Source: Novosphingobium colocasiae
Lineage (GTDB): Bacteria; Pseudomonadota; Alphaproteobacteria; Sphingomonadales; Sphingomonadaceae
Direction: 5' to 3'
DNA length: 64,000 bases
Assembly (NCBI RefSeq): GCF_014652555.1
Contig: NZ_BMZA01000002.1
Coordinates: 434,001-498,000, forward strand
Position 1 is the stretch's first letter; every line of letters starts with the position of its first letter. Of the stretch, positions 1-10,154 are shown piece after piece. The notes under the pieces were generated by a model. It saw nothing but the letters and a program-made list of their open reading frames with translations. It did no database searches and had not been told where the DNA came from. The translations under genes were made by a program, and so were the position numbers.

Positions 1-11
1 CGCGTTCTCCC

Positions 12-494
12 TCAGCCCCTGATGTGCAGGACGCAGATCAGGGTGAACAATCGCCGCGCGGTCGGAAAATCGGTCTCGACCTTGCCTTCGAGACGCTCCT
101 GCAGCAGTACCGCCGCTTCGTTGTGAACGCCGCGGCGGGCCATGTCGATCGTTTCGATCTCCTGCGGGGTGGCCTTGCGGATCGCCTGGTAATAGCTTTC
201 GCAGATCGCGAAGTATTCGCGGATCGGCCGCCGGAACCGGCCCAGCCCCAGCACCAGCGTTTCCAGATGCTGGCCGGACCTGTCCGACACTTCCATCGAA
301 AGCCGCCCGTCCTGCACCGACAGCCGCAGCATGTAGGGGCCTTCGAACCCGGCCTCGAACGCGCGTACCGGCTTGAACAGGTTCTCCTCGATCAGATCGA
401 AGATGGCGATCCGCCGTTCCTGTTCGATATCCGCGTTGCGCCACAGGATGGTCGCATCGTCGAGTTCGATGTGGGAGATGCGCGTGTCCGCCAT
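12..494 (-). CDS. UPF0262 family protein
   Basis: A 160-residue protein of the UPF0262 family, found mainly in Alphaproteobacteria; its function is unknown. The reading frame extends upstream to 833, but the family start is the ATG at 494 (MADTRISHIELDD). The upstream extension is a low-complexity Arg/Ala stretch antisense to dnaB. The protein shows the expected length, no signal peptide and no membrane segment. It carries a run of acidic and aromatic residues (ATILWRNADIEQERRIAIFDL) near the N-terminus. It is transcribed divergently from dnaB, so the two genes share the 160-bp region 495-657, which contains a paired DnaA-box-like dyad. Confidence 0.8.
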   Translation of the reverse strand: MADTRISHIELDDATILWRNADIEQERRIAIFDLIEENLFKPVRAFEAGFEGPYMLRLSVQDGRLSMEVSDRSGQHLETLVLGLGRFRRPIREYFAICESYYQAIRKATPQEIETIDMARRGVHNEAAVLLQERLEGKVETDFPTARRLFTLICVLHIRG

Positions 495-577
495 AGTGCG
501 GATGGCCTTTACGCGCTGGCAGCGGGAAACGGCAAGCCTTGCGTGGTGCCTGCGCCCGCGAATTTCGCGCGGCCCGG

Positions 578-598
578 TCATCCACAAGCTGTGGACAA
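578..598. promoter_or_regulatory. Inverted pair of DnaA-box-like 9-mers upstream of dnaB
   Basis: TCATCCACA at 578-586 on the plus strand and TTGTCCACA at 598-590 on the minus strand each differ by one base from the consensus DnaA box TTATCCACA. Together they form the perfect dyad TCCACA-AGC-TGTGGA (581-595). The pair lies about 60 bp before the dnaB start and about 85 bp before the divergent UPF0262 start. DnaA binding is inferred from the motif only. Confidence 0.5.
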
Positions 599-657
599 AA
601 ATGCCGCGCACTCCCGGCTTGCGCCGCGGCCATGCCCGGAGCAATGTCCGCCGCCTC

Positions 658-2172
658 ATGTCGAACACCATTGCCCTTGCCCGCGCCCCGGAAGCGGAAG
701 CCCGCACCCTGCCCGCCAACGTCGAGGCGGAGGCAGCATTTCTGGGCGCGGTCCTGATCGACAACCGGGTTATCGAAGACCTGCCGACCCACCTCACCCC
801 GGCGCATTTCTTCGAGCCTGTCCACGCCCGCATCTACGAACGGGTGATCCAGTTGCTCGATCGCAAGGCGGTCGTCACGCCGGTGACCCTGCGTCCCTAT
901 TTCGAGGCGGACGAAGCGCTGAAAGCGCTGGGTGGCGTAGCCTATCTGGCGCGACTGACGGCCGATAGTCAGGGCTTGCTCGCCCCGCGCGAGCTGGCCG
1001 AGCAGATCTACGATCTGGCGCTGCTGCGCGAACTGATCTCGGTCGGACGCAACCTTGTCGAAAGCGCCATGGACACTTCGGAGTCGGTGGAGCCGCTCGA
1101 ACAAGTGGAGCGCGCCGAAGCGGCACTCTACAAGGTTGCCGAAGGTGCCGGCACCTCCAACGAAGCCAAGAGCTTCGGCACGGCAACCCGCGTCGCCATC
1201 CAGGCGATCGAGAAGGCGTTCAATTCTGGCGGCCACGTTTCGGGCAAGACCACCGGGCTCGATTCCGTGAACCAGAAGATCGGCGGCCTGCACGACAGCG
1301 ACCTTATCATCCTGGCCGGACGTCCGGGCATGGGCAAGACCTCGCTCGCCACCAATATCGCCTACAACTGCGCGGCCCGCCTCCAGCGCGACCTGACCGA
1401 CGGGATCGCGCCGGAGAAATCGGTGGGTGCCGCCACCGCGTTCTTCAGCCTCGAAATGAGCGCCGACCAGCTCGCCACCCGTATCCTTGCCGAACAGTCG
1501 GGCATCAGTTCCGAATCGCTGCGCATGGGCAAGATCAGCCGCGAGGATTTCCAGTCGCTGTCCTTCGCCAGCCAGCGACTGGCCGAGCTGCCGCTTTACA
1601 TCGACGATACGCCGGCCCTGACCATCGCCGGCCTGCGGACCCGCGCGCGGCGGCTCAAGCGTCGGCACGATATCGGGCTGATCGTGGTCGATTACCTGCA
1701 ACTGCTTCAGGGCTCGGGCCGCGCCAACGACAACCGCGTGAACGAGATTTCCGAAATCAGTCGTGGCCTCAAGACGCTCGCCAAGGAACTGTCCTGTCCG
1801 GTGATCGCGCTGTCCCAGCTCTCCCGCGCGGTCGAAAGCCGCGAGGACAAGAAGCCGATGCTGTCCGACCTCAGGGAATCCGGCTCGATCGAGCAGGATG
1901 CCGATATGGTCTGGTTCGTGTTTCGCGAGGACTACTACGTCAACGCCACCGAACCCAAGTATCCGACCGAGACCGATCCACCGGATGTCCACGAAAAGCA
2001 CCGCTTGTGGAGCGAGAAGATGGAACAGGTGACGGGCCTGGCAGAACTGATCGTCGCCAAGCAGCGCCACGGTTCCACCGGCCGGGTGCGCCTGCGCTTC
2101 GAATCGCGGATCACCAAGTTCTCCGACCTTGCGCCCGAGGATATGCGCGCGTCTGCTTACGACGACGACTGA
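658..2172 (+). CDS. dnaB: Replicative DNA helicase DnaB
   Basis: The hexameric helicase that unwinds DNA ahead of the replication fork and interacts with DnaG primase. The 504-residue protein has the DnaB N-terminal domain (about residues 15-120), a linker, and the RecA-like ATPase domain with Walker A GRPGMGKT at 221-228. The ATPase half also contains FFSLEMSADQLATRI and the Walker B region LIVVDYLQLLQG. The C-terminal ESGSIEQDADMV and AKQRHGSTG motifs are typical of DnaB. Family length and N-terminal layout favour the ATG at 658; an in-frame ATG at 601 would add 19 Arg-rich residues. No intein interrupts the ATPase. The kinase gene follows after 97 bp in the same direction. Confidence 0.93.
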   Translation: MSNTIALARAPEAEARTLPANVEAEAAFLGAVLIDNRVIEDLPTHLTPAHFFEPVHARIYERVIQLLDRKAVVTPVTLRPYFEADEALKALGGVAYLARLTADSQGLLAPRELAEQIYDLALLRELISVGRNLVESAMDTSESVEPLEQVERAEAALYKVAEGAGTSNEAKSFGTATRVAIQAIEKAFNSGGHVSGKTTGLDSVNQKIGGLHDSDLIILAGRPGMGKTSLATNIAYNCAARLQRDLTDGIAPEKSVGAATAFFSLEMSADQLATRILAEQSGISSESLRMGKISREDFQSLSFASQRLAELPLYIDDTPALTIAGLRTRARRLKRRHDIGLIVVDYLQLLQGSGRANDNRVNEISEISRGLKTLAKELSCPVIALSQLSRAVESREDKKPMLSDLRESGSIEQDADMVWFVFREDYYVNATEPKYPTETDPPDVHEKHRLWSEKMEQVTGLAELIVAKQRHGSTGRVRLRFESRITKFSDLAPEDMRASAYDDD

Positions 2173-2269
2173 ACGACGGCGCCGGCCGTCCGGGAACTAT
2201 CGCCGTGCCGATGCGTACCAATCGGTAGCACGGCCCGGGGGCGTCCCGCGATCTGCTGCGGAGCATGCT

Positions 2270-3346
2270 GTGACCAGTCAATCCGACCCCGAACAACGCG
2301 CGTTCCGGGCGACCTTCATCGAGAGACTGCCGCTGGCCGGGAACCGCCCATACCTCGGCTATGGCGGAGCGATCGCACTGTCGGTGGTCGCGTTGTGGCT
2401 GCGGTGGGAGATGGATTGGGCGTTTCCGCCGGGCTATCCGTTCCTGACATTTTTTCCGGCAGTTATCCTGTCATCTTTCCTGTTCGGGCCGCGGCCGGGC
2501 ATTCTGGCCGGTCTGCTGTGCGGCGCGTTCGCGTGGTACTTCTTCGTTGCGCCCCGGGTGGGGCCGATCATCACCGCCAGGACGATCACCAGCATGTTGT
2601 TCTACGCCGGCGTGGTGACGATCGATATCGTGCTGGTCCACCTCATGCAGCGCGCCAACCGGCGGCTGGCCGACGCGCGCGAGAATGTGCGGTTGCTGGC
2701 AGAAGAGCGCGGACAACTGGCAGAACGCGCACAAGTGCTGTTCCAGGAATTGCAGCACCGGGTGGGTAACAACCTGCAGATGGTCGGCGCGGTGCTGGCG
2801 CTGCAATTGCGCACGCTCAAGGAGCCGACAGCGCGCCAGGCCATCTCGGATGCGGCGGCCAGGCTCACCGTCATCGGCCGGATCCAGCGCCAGCTCTACA
2901 GCCCGGACGGCCGGATGGTCGCGCTCGATACGTTCATCCGCCAGGTGGCCGAGGCGGTCATGGCCAGCAGCGGCCGCCCAGGTACCGAATGCCGGATCGA
3001 GGCCGAGGAAGGGATCGACGTCGGCTCGGAAAGCGCGGTGCCGATCGCGCTGATCCTGACCGAGGCGATCGCCAACGCGCTGGAGCACGCCCTTCCCGAC
3101 GGCGCGAACGGGGTCATCGAGATCGACGTGCGCCGCGAGGGCGAGCTGGTGGCGCTGACCGTGCGCGATCATGGCGCGGGCTTGCCCGACGGCTTTTCGA
3201 TCGATGCGGTGGACAGCATCGGCCTGCGCATTTCGCGGGTGCTGAGCGAGCAATTGCTGGCGGAATACCGGCTGGACAACAGCCACCCCGGCACCCGCAT
3301 GGCGTTGCGCATACCCGCCGCCCAGCTCGTCCGCAGCCCGCCCTGA
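2270..3346 (+). CDS. Membrane sensor histidine kinase (DUF4118 + HWE/HisKA_2 type)
   Basis: A 358-residue sensor kinase. Four hydrophobic segments (about residues 30-125) form a KdpD-like DUF4118 membrane module containing FPPGYPFLTFFPAVILSS. A short coiled coil follows (RRLADARENVRLLAEERGQLAE), then a HisKA_2 dimerisation domain with phosphoacceptor His163 in ELQHRVGNNLQM. The C-terminal HATPase has the N-box EAIANALEHA and the G1 box DHGAGLP. HWE-type kinases of this layout often feed the alphaproteobacterial PhyR general stress pathway or light/redox responses; no response regulator lies beside it. The start is a GTG at 2270 after GCGGAG. Signal and partner are unknown. Confidence 0.82.
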   Translation: MTSQSDPEQRAFRATFIERLPLAGNRPYLGYGGAIALSVVALWLRWEMDWAFPPGYPFLTFFPAVILSSFLFGPRPGILAGLLCGAFAWYFFVAPRVGPIITARTITSMLFYAGVVTIDIVLVHLMQRANRRLADARENVRLLAEERGQLAERAQVLFQELQHRVGNNLQMVGAVLALQLRTLKEPTARQAISDAAARLTVIGRIQRQLYSPDGRMVALDTFIRQVAEAVMASSGRPGTECRIEAEEGIDVGSESAVPIALILTEAIANALEHALPDGANGVIEIDVRREGELVALTVRDHGAGLPDGFSIDAVDSIGLRISRVLSEQLLAEYRLDNSHPGTRMALRIPAAQLVRSPP

Positions 3347-3467
3347 ACGGTCCGGGCCCGGCCGTTTCTCCGGCAAATCGCCTTTCGCGTTCGTGCCTGC
3401 CATGCTGTTAGCTTGAGATTCAGTCCGGCTCGCCTACATTGGCAGGGCAAAGGACGGACCTGCTTCG

Positions 3468-5393
<1,926 letters not shown>

Positions 5394-5433
5394 TCGAAAT
5401 AAGGTTTCTCCCGTCTCGGGAGAATGCAGGAGG

Positions 5434-5468
5434 GGGCGTTGACCTGACGGGGTCGACGCCCTTTTTTT
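5434..5468 (+). terminator. Rho-independent terminator of ftsH
   Basis: An 11-bp stem pairs GGGCGTTGACC with GGTCGACGCCC across a 6-nt loop, followed by seven T residues (5462-5468). A second perfect 8-bp hairpin, TTCTCCCG/CGGGAGAA (5406-5424), lies just before it and has no T-run. Together they close the core block before the accessory region begins. Confidence 0.9.
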
Positions 5469-5686
5469 GCTGTCGGGAAAAGTCGGTCTTGCGGCCCCAC
5501 GCCCTCCCCGCCGGCACCGATTCCGCCGTATCCGACACAAATTGACCATCTGGAATTGATTATTGCGCCGCCATGGGCCACGATGGCGCAGCAAGACAGG
5601 GCGGCAACCGGCATGAACAATCTGCCAGCCCCCTGATCGGCGCGATTCGCACATCCCCGGTTTCGCGCGTGAGAGAGGAAACCACG

Positions 5687-6679
5687 ATGGACATTCGCCA
5701 TCTGCGCTATTTCGTCGGTATTGCCGAGTGCGGCAGTCTGATGCGGGCGAGCGAGCGGCTGCACGTCGCCCAGCCCGCGCTCAGCGTCCACATCAGCAAT
5801 CTGGAGGTGGAACTGCGCGTCAAGCTGATGGAGCGCAGCAATCGTGGCATCAAGCTGACCACCGAAGGGCAACTGCTCTACGATCGCGCCAAGACGCTGC
5901 TGGGGTATTTCAACGATACCATCAAGGTGGTGCGCAACCAGCGCGAAACGCCGGGCGGCGAGGTATCGATCGGCCTGCCTTCCACCACGGCGGCGGCGCT
6001 GTCTCCCTCGCTCTATCGTCGGGTGAGCGAGGAACTGCCCGACGTGACGCTGTACATCACCGATGCCAGCACCGCGATGGTCTATGAACTGATGCAGGAG
6101 CAGCGGCTGGATCTGGCGATCCTGTTCAACACCCCCGACAGCGTCGAACTGGAACTGACCCCGGCCGGGTTCAATGACTACTTCGTCTATGGCGTGCCCG
6201 ACCTGCTGCCCGCCGGTGGCGACATGGAGTTCGACGACCTGTTCGATTGCCCGCTGGTGCTGCCTTCGCACGCCAGCACCTGGCGCAAGATCCTCGACGA
6301 TATCGCCGAGCGGCGCGGCAAGCGGCTGGTGACGACTGTGGAGAGCGAATCGTACAACGTCCTGCGCGCCATCACCCTCGACGGACTGGCATGCTGCGTC
6401 CTGGGCGGCTGTGCGCTGCGCGATGATGTTGCGGCAGGAAGACTTGTCGCCCGGCGGCTGATCAATCCGAGTGCGCGCGGTGTCCTTACGGTCGCCCGCC
6501 TGCAAAGCGCGGTGCCCAGCCCCGCAGTCGATGCGGTGAAGACGATCCTGATCGAGGAATCCCGCAAGGCTTACAACTGGCACGAACCGGCCGGCGATGA
6601 ACCGAACGTCCTGCCGATGCTGCGCGCCTTGCCGACCAAGGTTCTGCCGCAGGAACGGGCGACTTCGGCCACCCGCTGA
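5687..6679 (+). CDS. LysR-family transcriptional regulator
   Basis: A 330-residue LysR-type regulator. The winged helix-turn-helix spans residues 1-60 (MDIRHLRYFVGIAECGSL, then AQPALSVHISNLE), followed by a two-lobe substrate-binding domain with PGGEVSIGLP near residue 90. Its N-terminus resembles the Nac/Cbl-type subgroup. The start ATG follows GAGAGAGG with good spacing. It is the first gene after the ftsH terminator and the only transcription factor recognised in the accessory region, so it is the best candidate to control the catabolic genes; this is inference from position. Its effector is unknown. It is convergent with the cupin gene, 18 bp away. Confidence 0.85.
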   Translation: MDIRHLRYFVGIAECGSLMRASERLHVAQPALSVHISNLEVELRVKLMERSNRGIKLTTEGQLLYDRAKTLLGYFNDTIKVVRNQRETPGGEVSIGLPSTTAAALSPSLYRRVSEELPDVTLYITDASTAMVYELMQEQRLDLAILFNTPDSVELELTPAGFNDYFVYGVPDLLPAGGDMEFDDLFDCPLVLPSHASTWRKILDDIAERRGKRLVTTVESESYNVLRAITLDGLACCVLGGCALRDDVAAGRLVARRLINPSARGVLTVARLQSAVPSPAVDAVKTILIEESRKAYNWHEPAGDEPNVLPMLRALPTKVLPQERATSATR

Positions 6680-6697
6680 TCGGGTGCCAGCCGCAGC

Positions 6698-7180
6698 CTA
6701 ACGGATGAACTTGCGCACGTAATCGCGGCCCAGCCCGACCGCTGCGAAATGTGCCGCCGCCTGTTCGATCCGCGAGAACACATCGGCATAACCGATCGTT
6801 TGCCCCTGCTCGTCCAGCTCGATCAGCGCCCCGGCGATATTGAACAGCGTGTCCGACCCGCCGGGAAGGCCGAGCAGCGTGTGGATATCACCTGCCGGCT
6901 CGAACAGGTAATCCCCCGCCCGGGCGATCCAGTCACGCTCGGCATAGCGCCATTCACCGGCCAGAACATAGGCGTGAACCGGGCACGGGTGGGCATGGCG
7001 ACTGATGAACCCTTCGCAGCGAATGCGGGTGATGTTGACCCAGCCGCCGCTGACCGTATCGAACAGGATCGGCCGCAGCCACACGCCCTCGCGCGCGGTG
7101 GCGATCCAGTCGGCGGGATCGTCGCTCAGGCCCCTTGCGAGAAGTTCGGCCGGATGAAATTCCGAACGCGCATCCATCAT
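6698..7180 (-). CDS. Cupin-domain protein, 2,4'-dihydroxyacetophenone dioxygenase-like
   Basis: A 160-residue single-domain cupin. Metal-ligand motif 1 reads FISRHAHPCPVHAYVLAGEW, and motif 2 lies in AGDYLFEPAGDIHTL, giving the usual His/His/Glu/His set. The size and the HAHPCPVHAYVL pattern resemble the 2,4'-dihydroxyacetophenone dioxygenase/ChrR-like cupins, which cleave C-C bonds next to a ketone or act as sensors. A role in side-chain cleavage of an aryl ketone would suit the BVMO neighbourhood but is inference. The start has a strong upstream GGGAGAG. The gene is divergent from the CoA-transferase across a 340-bp regulatory region. Confidence 0.65.
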   Translation of the reverse strand: MMDARSEFHPAELLARGLSDDPADWIATAREGVWLRPILFDTVSGGWVNITRIRCEGFISRHAHPCPVHAYVLAGEWRYAERDWIARAGDYLFEPAGDIHTLLGLPGGSDTLFNIAGALIELDEQGQTIGYADVFSRIEQAAAHFAAVGLGRDYVRKFIR

Positions 7181-7521
7181 TGTTCTCTCCCGCGCCGATC
7201 CTGTCGCGCGCCGGTCCTGCGGATCGGGATGACCCGGATGGACCTACCACCGCCGGTTCTGCAATTGCCAGTCGGACCATAAAATGCTGCGCGGCATCTG
7301 CAACCATTTTTCCGAATGTCCGTCGGCTTATAGATGTCGACAGCAAAGCATCACCCACCCCCTCGCCGACAACGATAGCTTGGCGATAGGCCAGCTATCG
7401 CAATTTCGTACATCCCACGAAGTCACGCGGCTGTTATGCAGCATCGGCGCGATGGCACGGCAGGCCGCGCGGCATTTAAAGACATCGATCGGAATTCAAT
7501 ATCATGGGTGAGGTTTCGCAA
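7181..7521. promoter_or_regulatory. Divergent regulatory region between cupin and CoA-transferase genes
   Basis: This 341-bp stretch contains no convincing gene. It holds the ribosome-binding sites of both flanking genes and two dyads. The first is TTCCGA-N7-TCGGCT (7310-7328), a near match to the ATCCGA-N7-TCGGAT dyads at 8761 and 33911. The second pairs CGATAGC (7373-7379) with GCTATCG (7394-7400) around a third GATAG copy. Both are plausible operators; no convincing -35/-10 pair was found. Confidence 0.45.
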
Positions 7522-8706
7522 ATGCCTCTGGCGGGGATCCGGGTTATCGATCTCAGCCAGATCTACAACGGACCTTACGCCACCTACCTGCTCGCCCTGG
7601 CGGGAGCCGAAGTCATCAAGATCGAACCGCCGGCCGGCGAACCGCTGCGCAAGCGTGCGGTGGTCGGCGGCGCGGGCCTGCCGTTCGCGATGCTGAACGG
7701 TGCCAAGCGCTCGATCACCCTCGACCTCAAGAGCGAAGACGGCAAGGCCGCGCTGAAGGCGCTGGCGGTCGATGCCGACATTCTCGTCGAAAACTTCTCG
7801 CCGGGGGTGATGGACCGCCTGGGCCTGGGTGCCGATGTGCTGGCGCAGATCAACCCGCGGCTGATCTACGCCGCCAGTTCGGGATACGGGCGCGACGGGC
7901 CCTATGCCGCTTATCCGGCTATGGACCTGACCATGCAGGCGATGTCGGGCGCGCTCTATGTTACCGGCTTTCCCGAACGCGAGCCGGTCAAGTGCGGGCC
8001 AGCAGTGGCCGATTTCTTTGCCGGCATCCACCTTCATGCCGCGATCATGACCGCGCTGTTCGAACGCGAACGCACCGGCATCGCGCGGCGGGTCGAAGTG
8101 ACCATGCAGGATGCGATCTACGCCTCGCTCAGCTCCAATCTCGGCCTGGCGTGGGCGAGCAACGGTGACGACGCGGCCCCGGCGCGCACCGCCAACCGCC
8201 ACGGCGGCCTGGCCGAGTGCCCGTACAATGTCTATCCCACCGCTAACGGCCACATCGCCATGATCTGCGCCCGCGATGAGCACTGGCAGCGGCTGGCGGC
8301 GCTGATGGGCAAGGCCGAACTCGGCTTCGATCCCCGCTATGCCACGCTGCGGGAGCGGGTTTCGCGCATGGAAGAAGTCGATGCGATGATCGGCGAATGG
8401 TCTTCGCAGATGGAAACGCAGGCCTGCTTCGACCTCTTGATGGGCGCGCGCATCGCCTGCGCCCCGGTGCGCACGCTGCCCGAGGTGATGGAAGACGAGA
8501 ACATGATCGCCCGCGGCTCGCTGATCGATGTCGATCATCCGCGCTATGGCCAGATCAAGGTGCAGCAGACCCCGCTCCGGCTCGAAGGCTCGCCGCTGCG
8601 CGCGCCTTCGCCGAGCGAAGACCTCGGCGCATCGACCCGTGAGATCCTGAGCGCGCTGGCGGGCTTTGACGAGGCACGCATCACGGCCGCTTCCGGCGCG
8701 CCATGA
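7522..8706 (+). CDS. CaiB/BaiF family (class III) CoA-transferase
   Basis: A 394-residue class III CoA-transferase, which moves CoA between acyl-CoA and a free acid and so activates a carboxylic acid for breakdown. Family features are the start MPLAGIRVIDLSQIYNGPYA, VIKIEPP, NFSPGVMDRLGLG and the conserved acidic residue Asp135 in YPAMDLTMQAMSG. The ATG at 7522 has GGGTGAGG eight bases upstream and gives the family N-terminus; an ATG at 7504 would add six residues. The LLM gene follows 97 bp downstream on the same strand. The acid substrate is unknown. Confidence 0.87.
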   Translation: MPLAGIRVIDLSQIYNGPYATYLLALAGAEVIKIEPPAGEPLRKRAVVGGAGLPFAMLNGAKRSITLDLKSEDGKAALKALAVDADILVENFSPGVMDRLGLGADVLAQINPRLIYAASSGYGRDGPYAAYPAMDLTMQAMSGALYVTGFPEREPVKCGPAVADFFAGIHLHAAIMTALFERERTGIARRVEVTMQDAIYASLSSNLGLAWASNGDDAAPARTANRHGGLAECPYNVYPTANGHIAMICARDEHWQRLAALMGKAELGFDPRYATLRERVSRMEEVDAMIGEWSSQMETQACFDLLMGARIACAPVRTLPEVMEDENMIARGSLIDVDHPRYGQIKVQQTPLRLEGSPLRAPSPSEDLGASTREILSALAGFDEARITAASGAP

Positions 8707-8760
8707 GCAGCCTCCCATACAAGTTGACCCATGCAATGGCAGGGGCCAGACATGCCAATA

Positions 8761-8779
8761 ATCCGAATATGATTCGGAT
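8761..8779. promoter_or_regulatory. Perfect 19-bp dyad (operator candidate) before the LLM gene
   Basis: ATCCGAAT-ATG-ATTCGGAT is a perfect inverted repeat 24 bp before the LLM start, immediately upstream of its ribosome-binding site. The outer pattern ATCCGA-N7-TCGGAT recurs exactly at 33911-33929, upstream of the alpha/beta hydrolase gene. A location overlapping the 5' leader suggests repression or leader control. Confidence 0.6.
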
Positions 8780-8803
8780 AAATCCAGCGGAGAGAACTTC
8801 GAG

Positions 8804-10000
8804 ATGAGCAACCGTATGCGCTTTGGCGCTTTCATCGCGCCCCACACCCCGGTCGAGGAGCACCCGTCGGTATCGATCGAGCACGACATGGACCGGGTCG
8901 TGCTGATGGAAAAGATGGGTTTCGCCGAAGCCTGGATCGGCGAACACCATTCGAGCGGCTGGGAAATCAACGGCTGTCCCGAGCTGTTCATCGCCGCGGT
9001 TTCGCAGCGCACTTCGACGATCAAGCTGGGCACCGGCGTGTCTTCGCTGCCTTATCACAACCCCTATACTCTGGCCGATCGCATCCGTCAGCTTGACCAC
9101 ATCACCAAGGGCCGGACCATCTTCGGCATGGGCCCCGGCTCGCTGCCGTCCGACGCCTACATGATGGGCATCCCCACTCCCAAGGTCCGCGATCGCATGG
9201 ACGAGGCGATCGATCCGCTGGTCCGCCTGCTGAACGGCGAAGTGGTGACCGCCCAGTCCGAATGGTTCAACCTGCAGGAAGCCTCGCTCCAGCTCGATTC
9301 CTACGACGACCATGGCGTCGAAATCGCGGTGGCCAGCCAGGTTTCGCCGGCCGGTGCCACGGCTGCCGGCAAGTACGGCCTGTCGATGCTGTCGATCGGT
9401 GCGACGTCTGCCGGCGGCTTCAACGCCCTTGCCCGCAACTGGGACATCGCGGTCGAGACCGCCGTCGAACACGGCAACACCATGGATCGCAACGCCTGGC
9501 GTCTGGTCGGCCCGGTCCACATCGCCGAAACCCGCGAAAAGGCGCGTGAGAACGTGCGCTACGGGCTGGAACGCTGGATCGAATACATGTCCAAGGTAGC
9601 CGCAATCCCGCTCGCACCGCCGGTCGGTGTCGATCCGATCGACTACATGATCGAGACTGGCTTCGGCGTGATCGGCACCCCGGACGATTTCGTGGCGCAG
9701 ATGGACCGCCTCAACGAACAGTCCGGCGGCTTCGGCTGCTTCCTCAACCTCGACAACCACTGGGCCGACTGGGACCAGACCAAGCGTTCATATGAACTGA
9801 TCGGCCGCTTCGCGATCCCCAAGGTCAACAAGCTGAACCAGTATCGCGTGCGTTCGGAACAGTGGCTGCGCGAAAATCATGAGACTTTCCGTGGCGAACT
9901 GACCGCCGCCGTGAAAGCCAAGCTGGACGAGCATGCTGCCAAGAAGGGCACCGACAAGCTCAATCCCGCGATCCGCGAGATGTTCGGCAGCAAGGACTGA
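8804..10000 (+). CDS. LLM-class (luciferase-like) flavin/F420-type oxidoreductase
   Basis: A 398-residue luciferase-like TIM-barrel oxidoreductase. Typical motifs are MRFGAFIAPHTP at the N-terminus, AWIGEHH (about residue 42), IKLGTGVSSLPYHNPYTLADRI, FGMGPGS, and a late VIGTPDDFVAQMDRL. The AWIGEHHSSGW and YHNP patterns resemble alkanal monooxygenase/limonene 1,2-monooxygenase (LimB)-type members. These use FMNH2 from a separate reductase; no flavin reductase gene is recognised in the window. F420H2 dependence is possible given the neighbouring pathway but not shown. The start follows CGGAGAG. It is followed by a strong GC hairpin and then the aldehyde dehydrogenase. Confidence 0.82.
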   Translation: MSNRMRFGAFIAPHTPVEEHPSVSIEHDMDRVVLMEKMGFAEAWIGEHHSSGWEINGCPELFIAAVSQRTSTIKLGTGVSSLPYHNPYTLADRIRQLDHITKGRTIFGMGPGSLPSDAYMMGIPTPKVRDRMDEAIDPLVRLLNGEVVTAQSEWFNLQEASLQLDSYDDHGVEIAVASQVSPAGATAAGKYGLSMLSIGATSAGGFNALARNWDIAVETAVEHGNTMDRNAWRLVGPVHIAETREKARENVRYGLERWIEYMSKVAAIPLAPPVGVDPIDYMIETGFGVIGTPDDFVAQMDRLNEQSGGFGCFLNLDNHWADWDQTKRSYELIGRFAIPKVNKLNQYRVRSEQWLRENHETFRGELTAAVKAKLDEHAAKKGTDKLNPAIREMFGSKD

Positions 10001-10013
10001 AGATGAAGGAACA

Positions 10014-10054
10014 GGGGCGGGACCGTTGCATGCCAACCGGCGCGGTCCCGCCCC
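10014..10054 (+). terminator. GC-rich hairpin after the LLM gene (no T-run)
   Basis: GGGGCGGGACCG (10014-10025) pairs perfectly with CGGTCCCGCCCC (10043-10054); outer GAAGGA/TCCTTC bases may extend it. It begins 13 bp after the LLM stop. There is no T-tract, so it may be a partial terminator or a 3' mRNA stabiliser between LLM and the aldehyde dehydrogenase. Confidence 0.45.
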
Positions 10055-10154
10055 GGTCCTTCAGGTGTGATCGCCGAACCCGCTGCGGCCAGGTTTGCGC
10101 CCATGAGATGAACAGGCCGGTGCGGCCGGAACTGCGTGAGAGAGGAACAGCCCC

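Noticed and set aside
24-968. Plus-strand open frame over UPF0262 and the dnaB start
   Set aside because: It overlaps two supported genes in other frames and has shadow composition (Pro, Arg, Gln rich).
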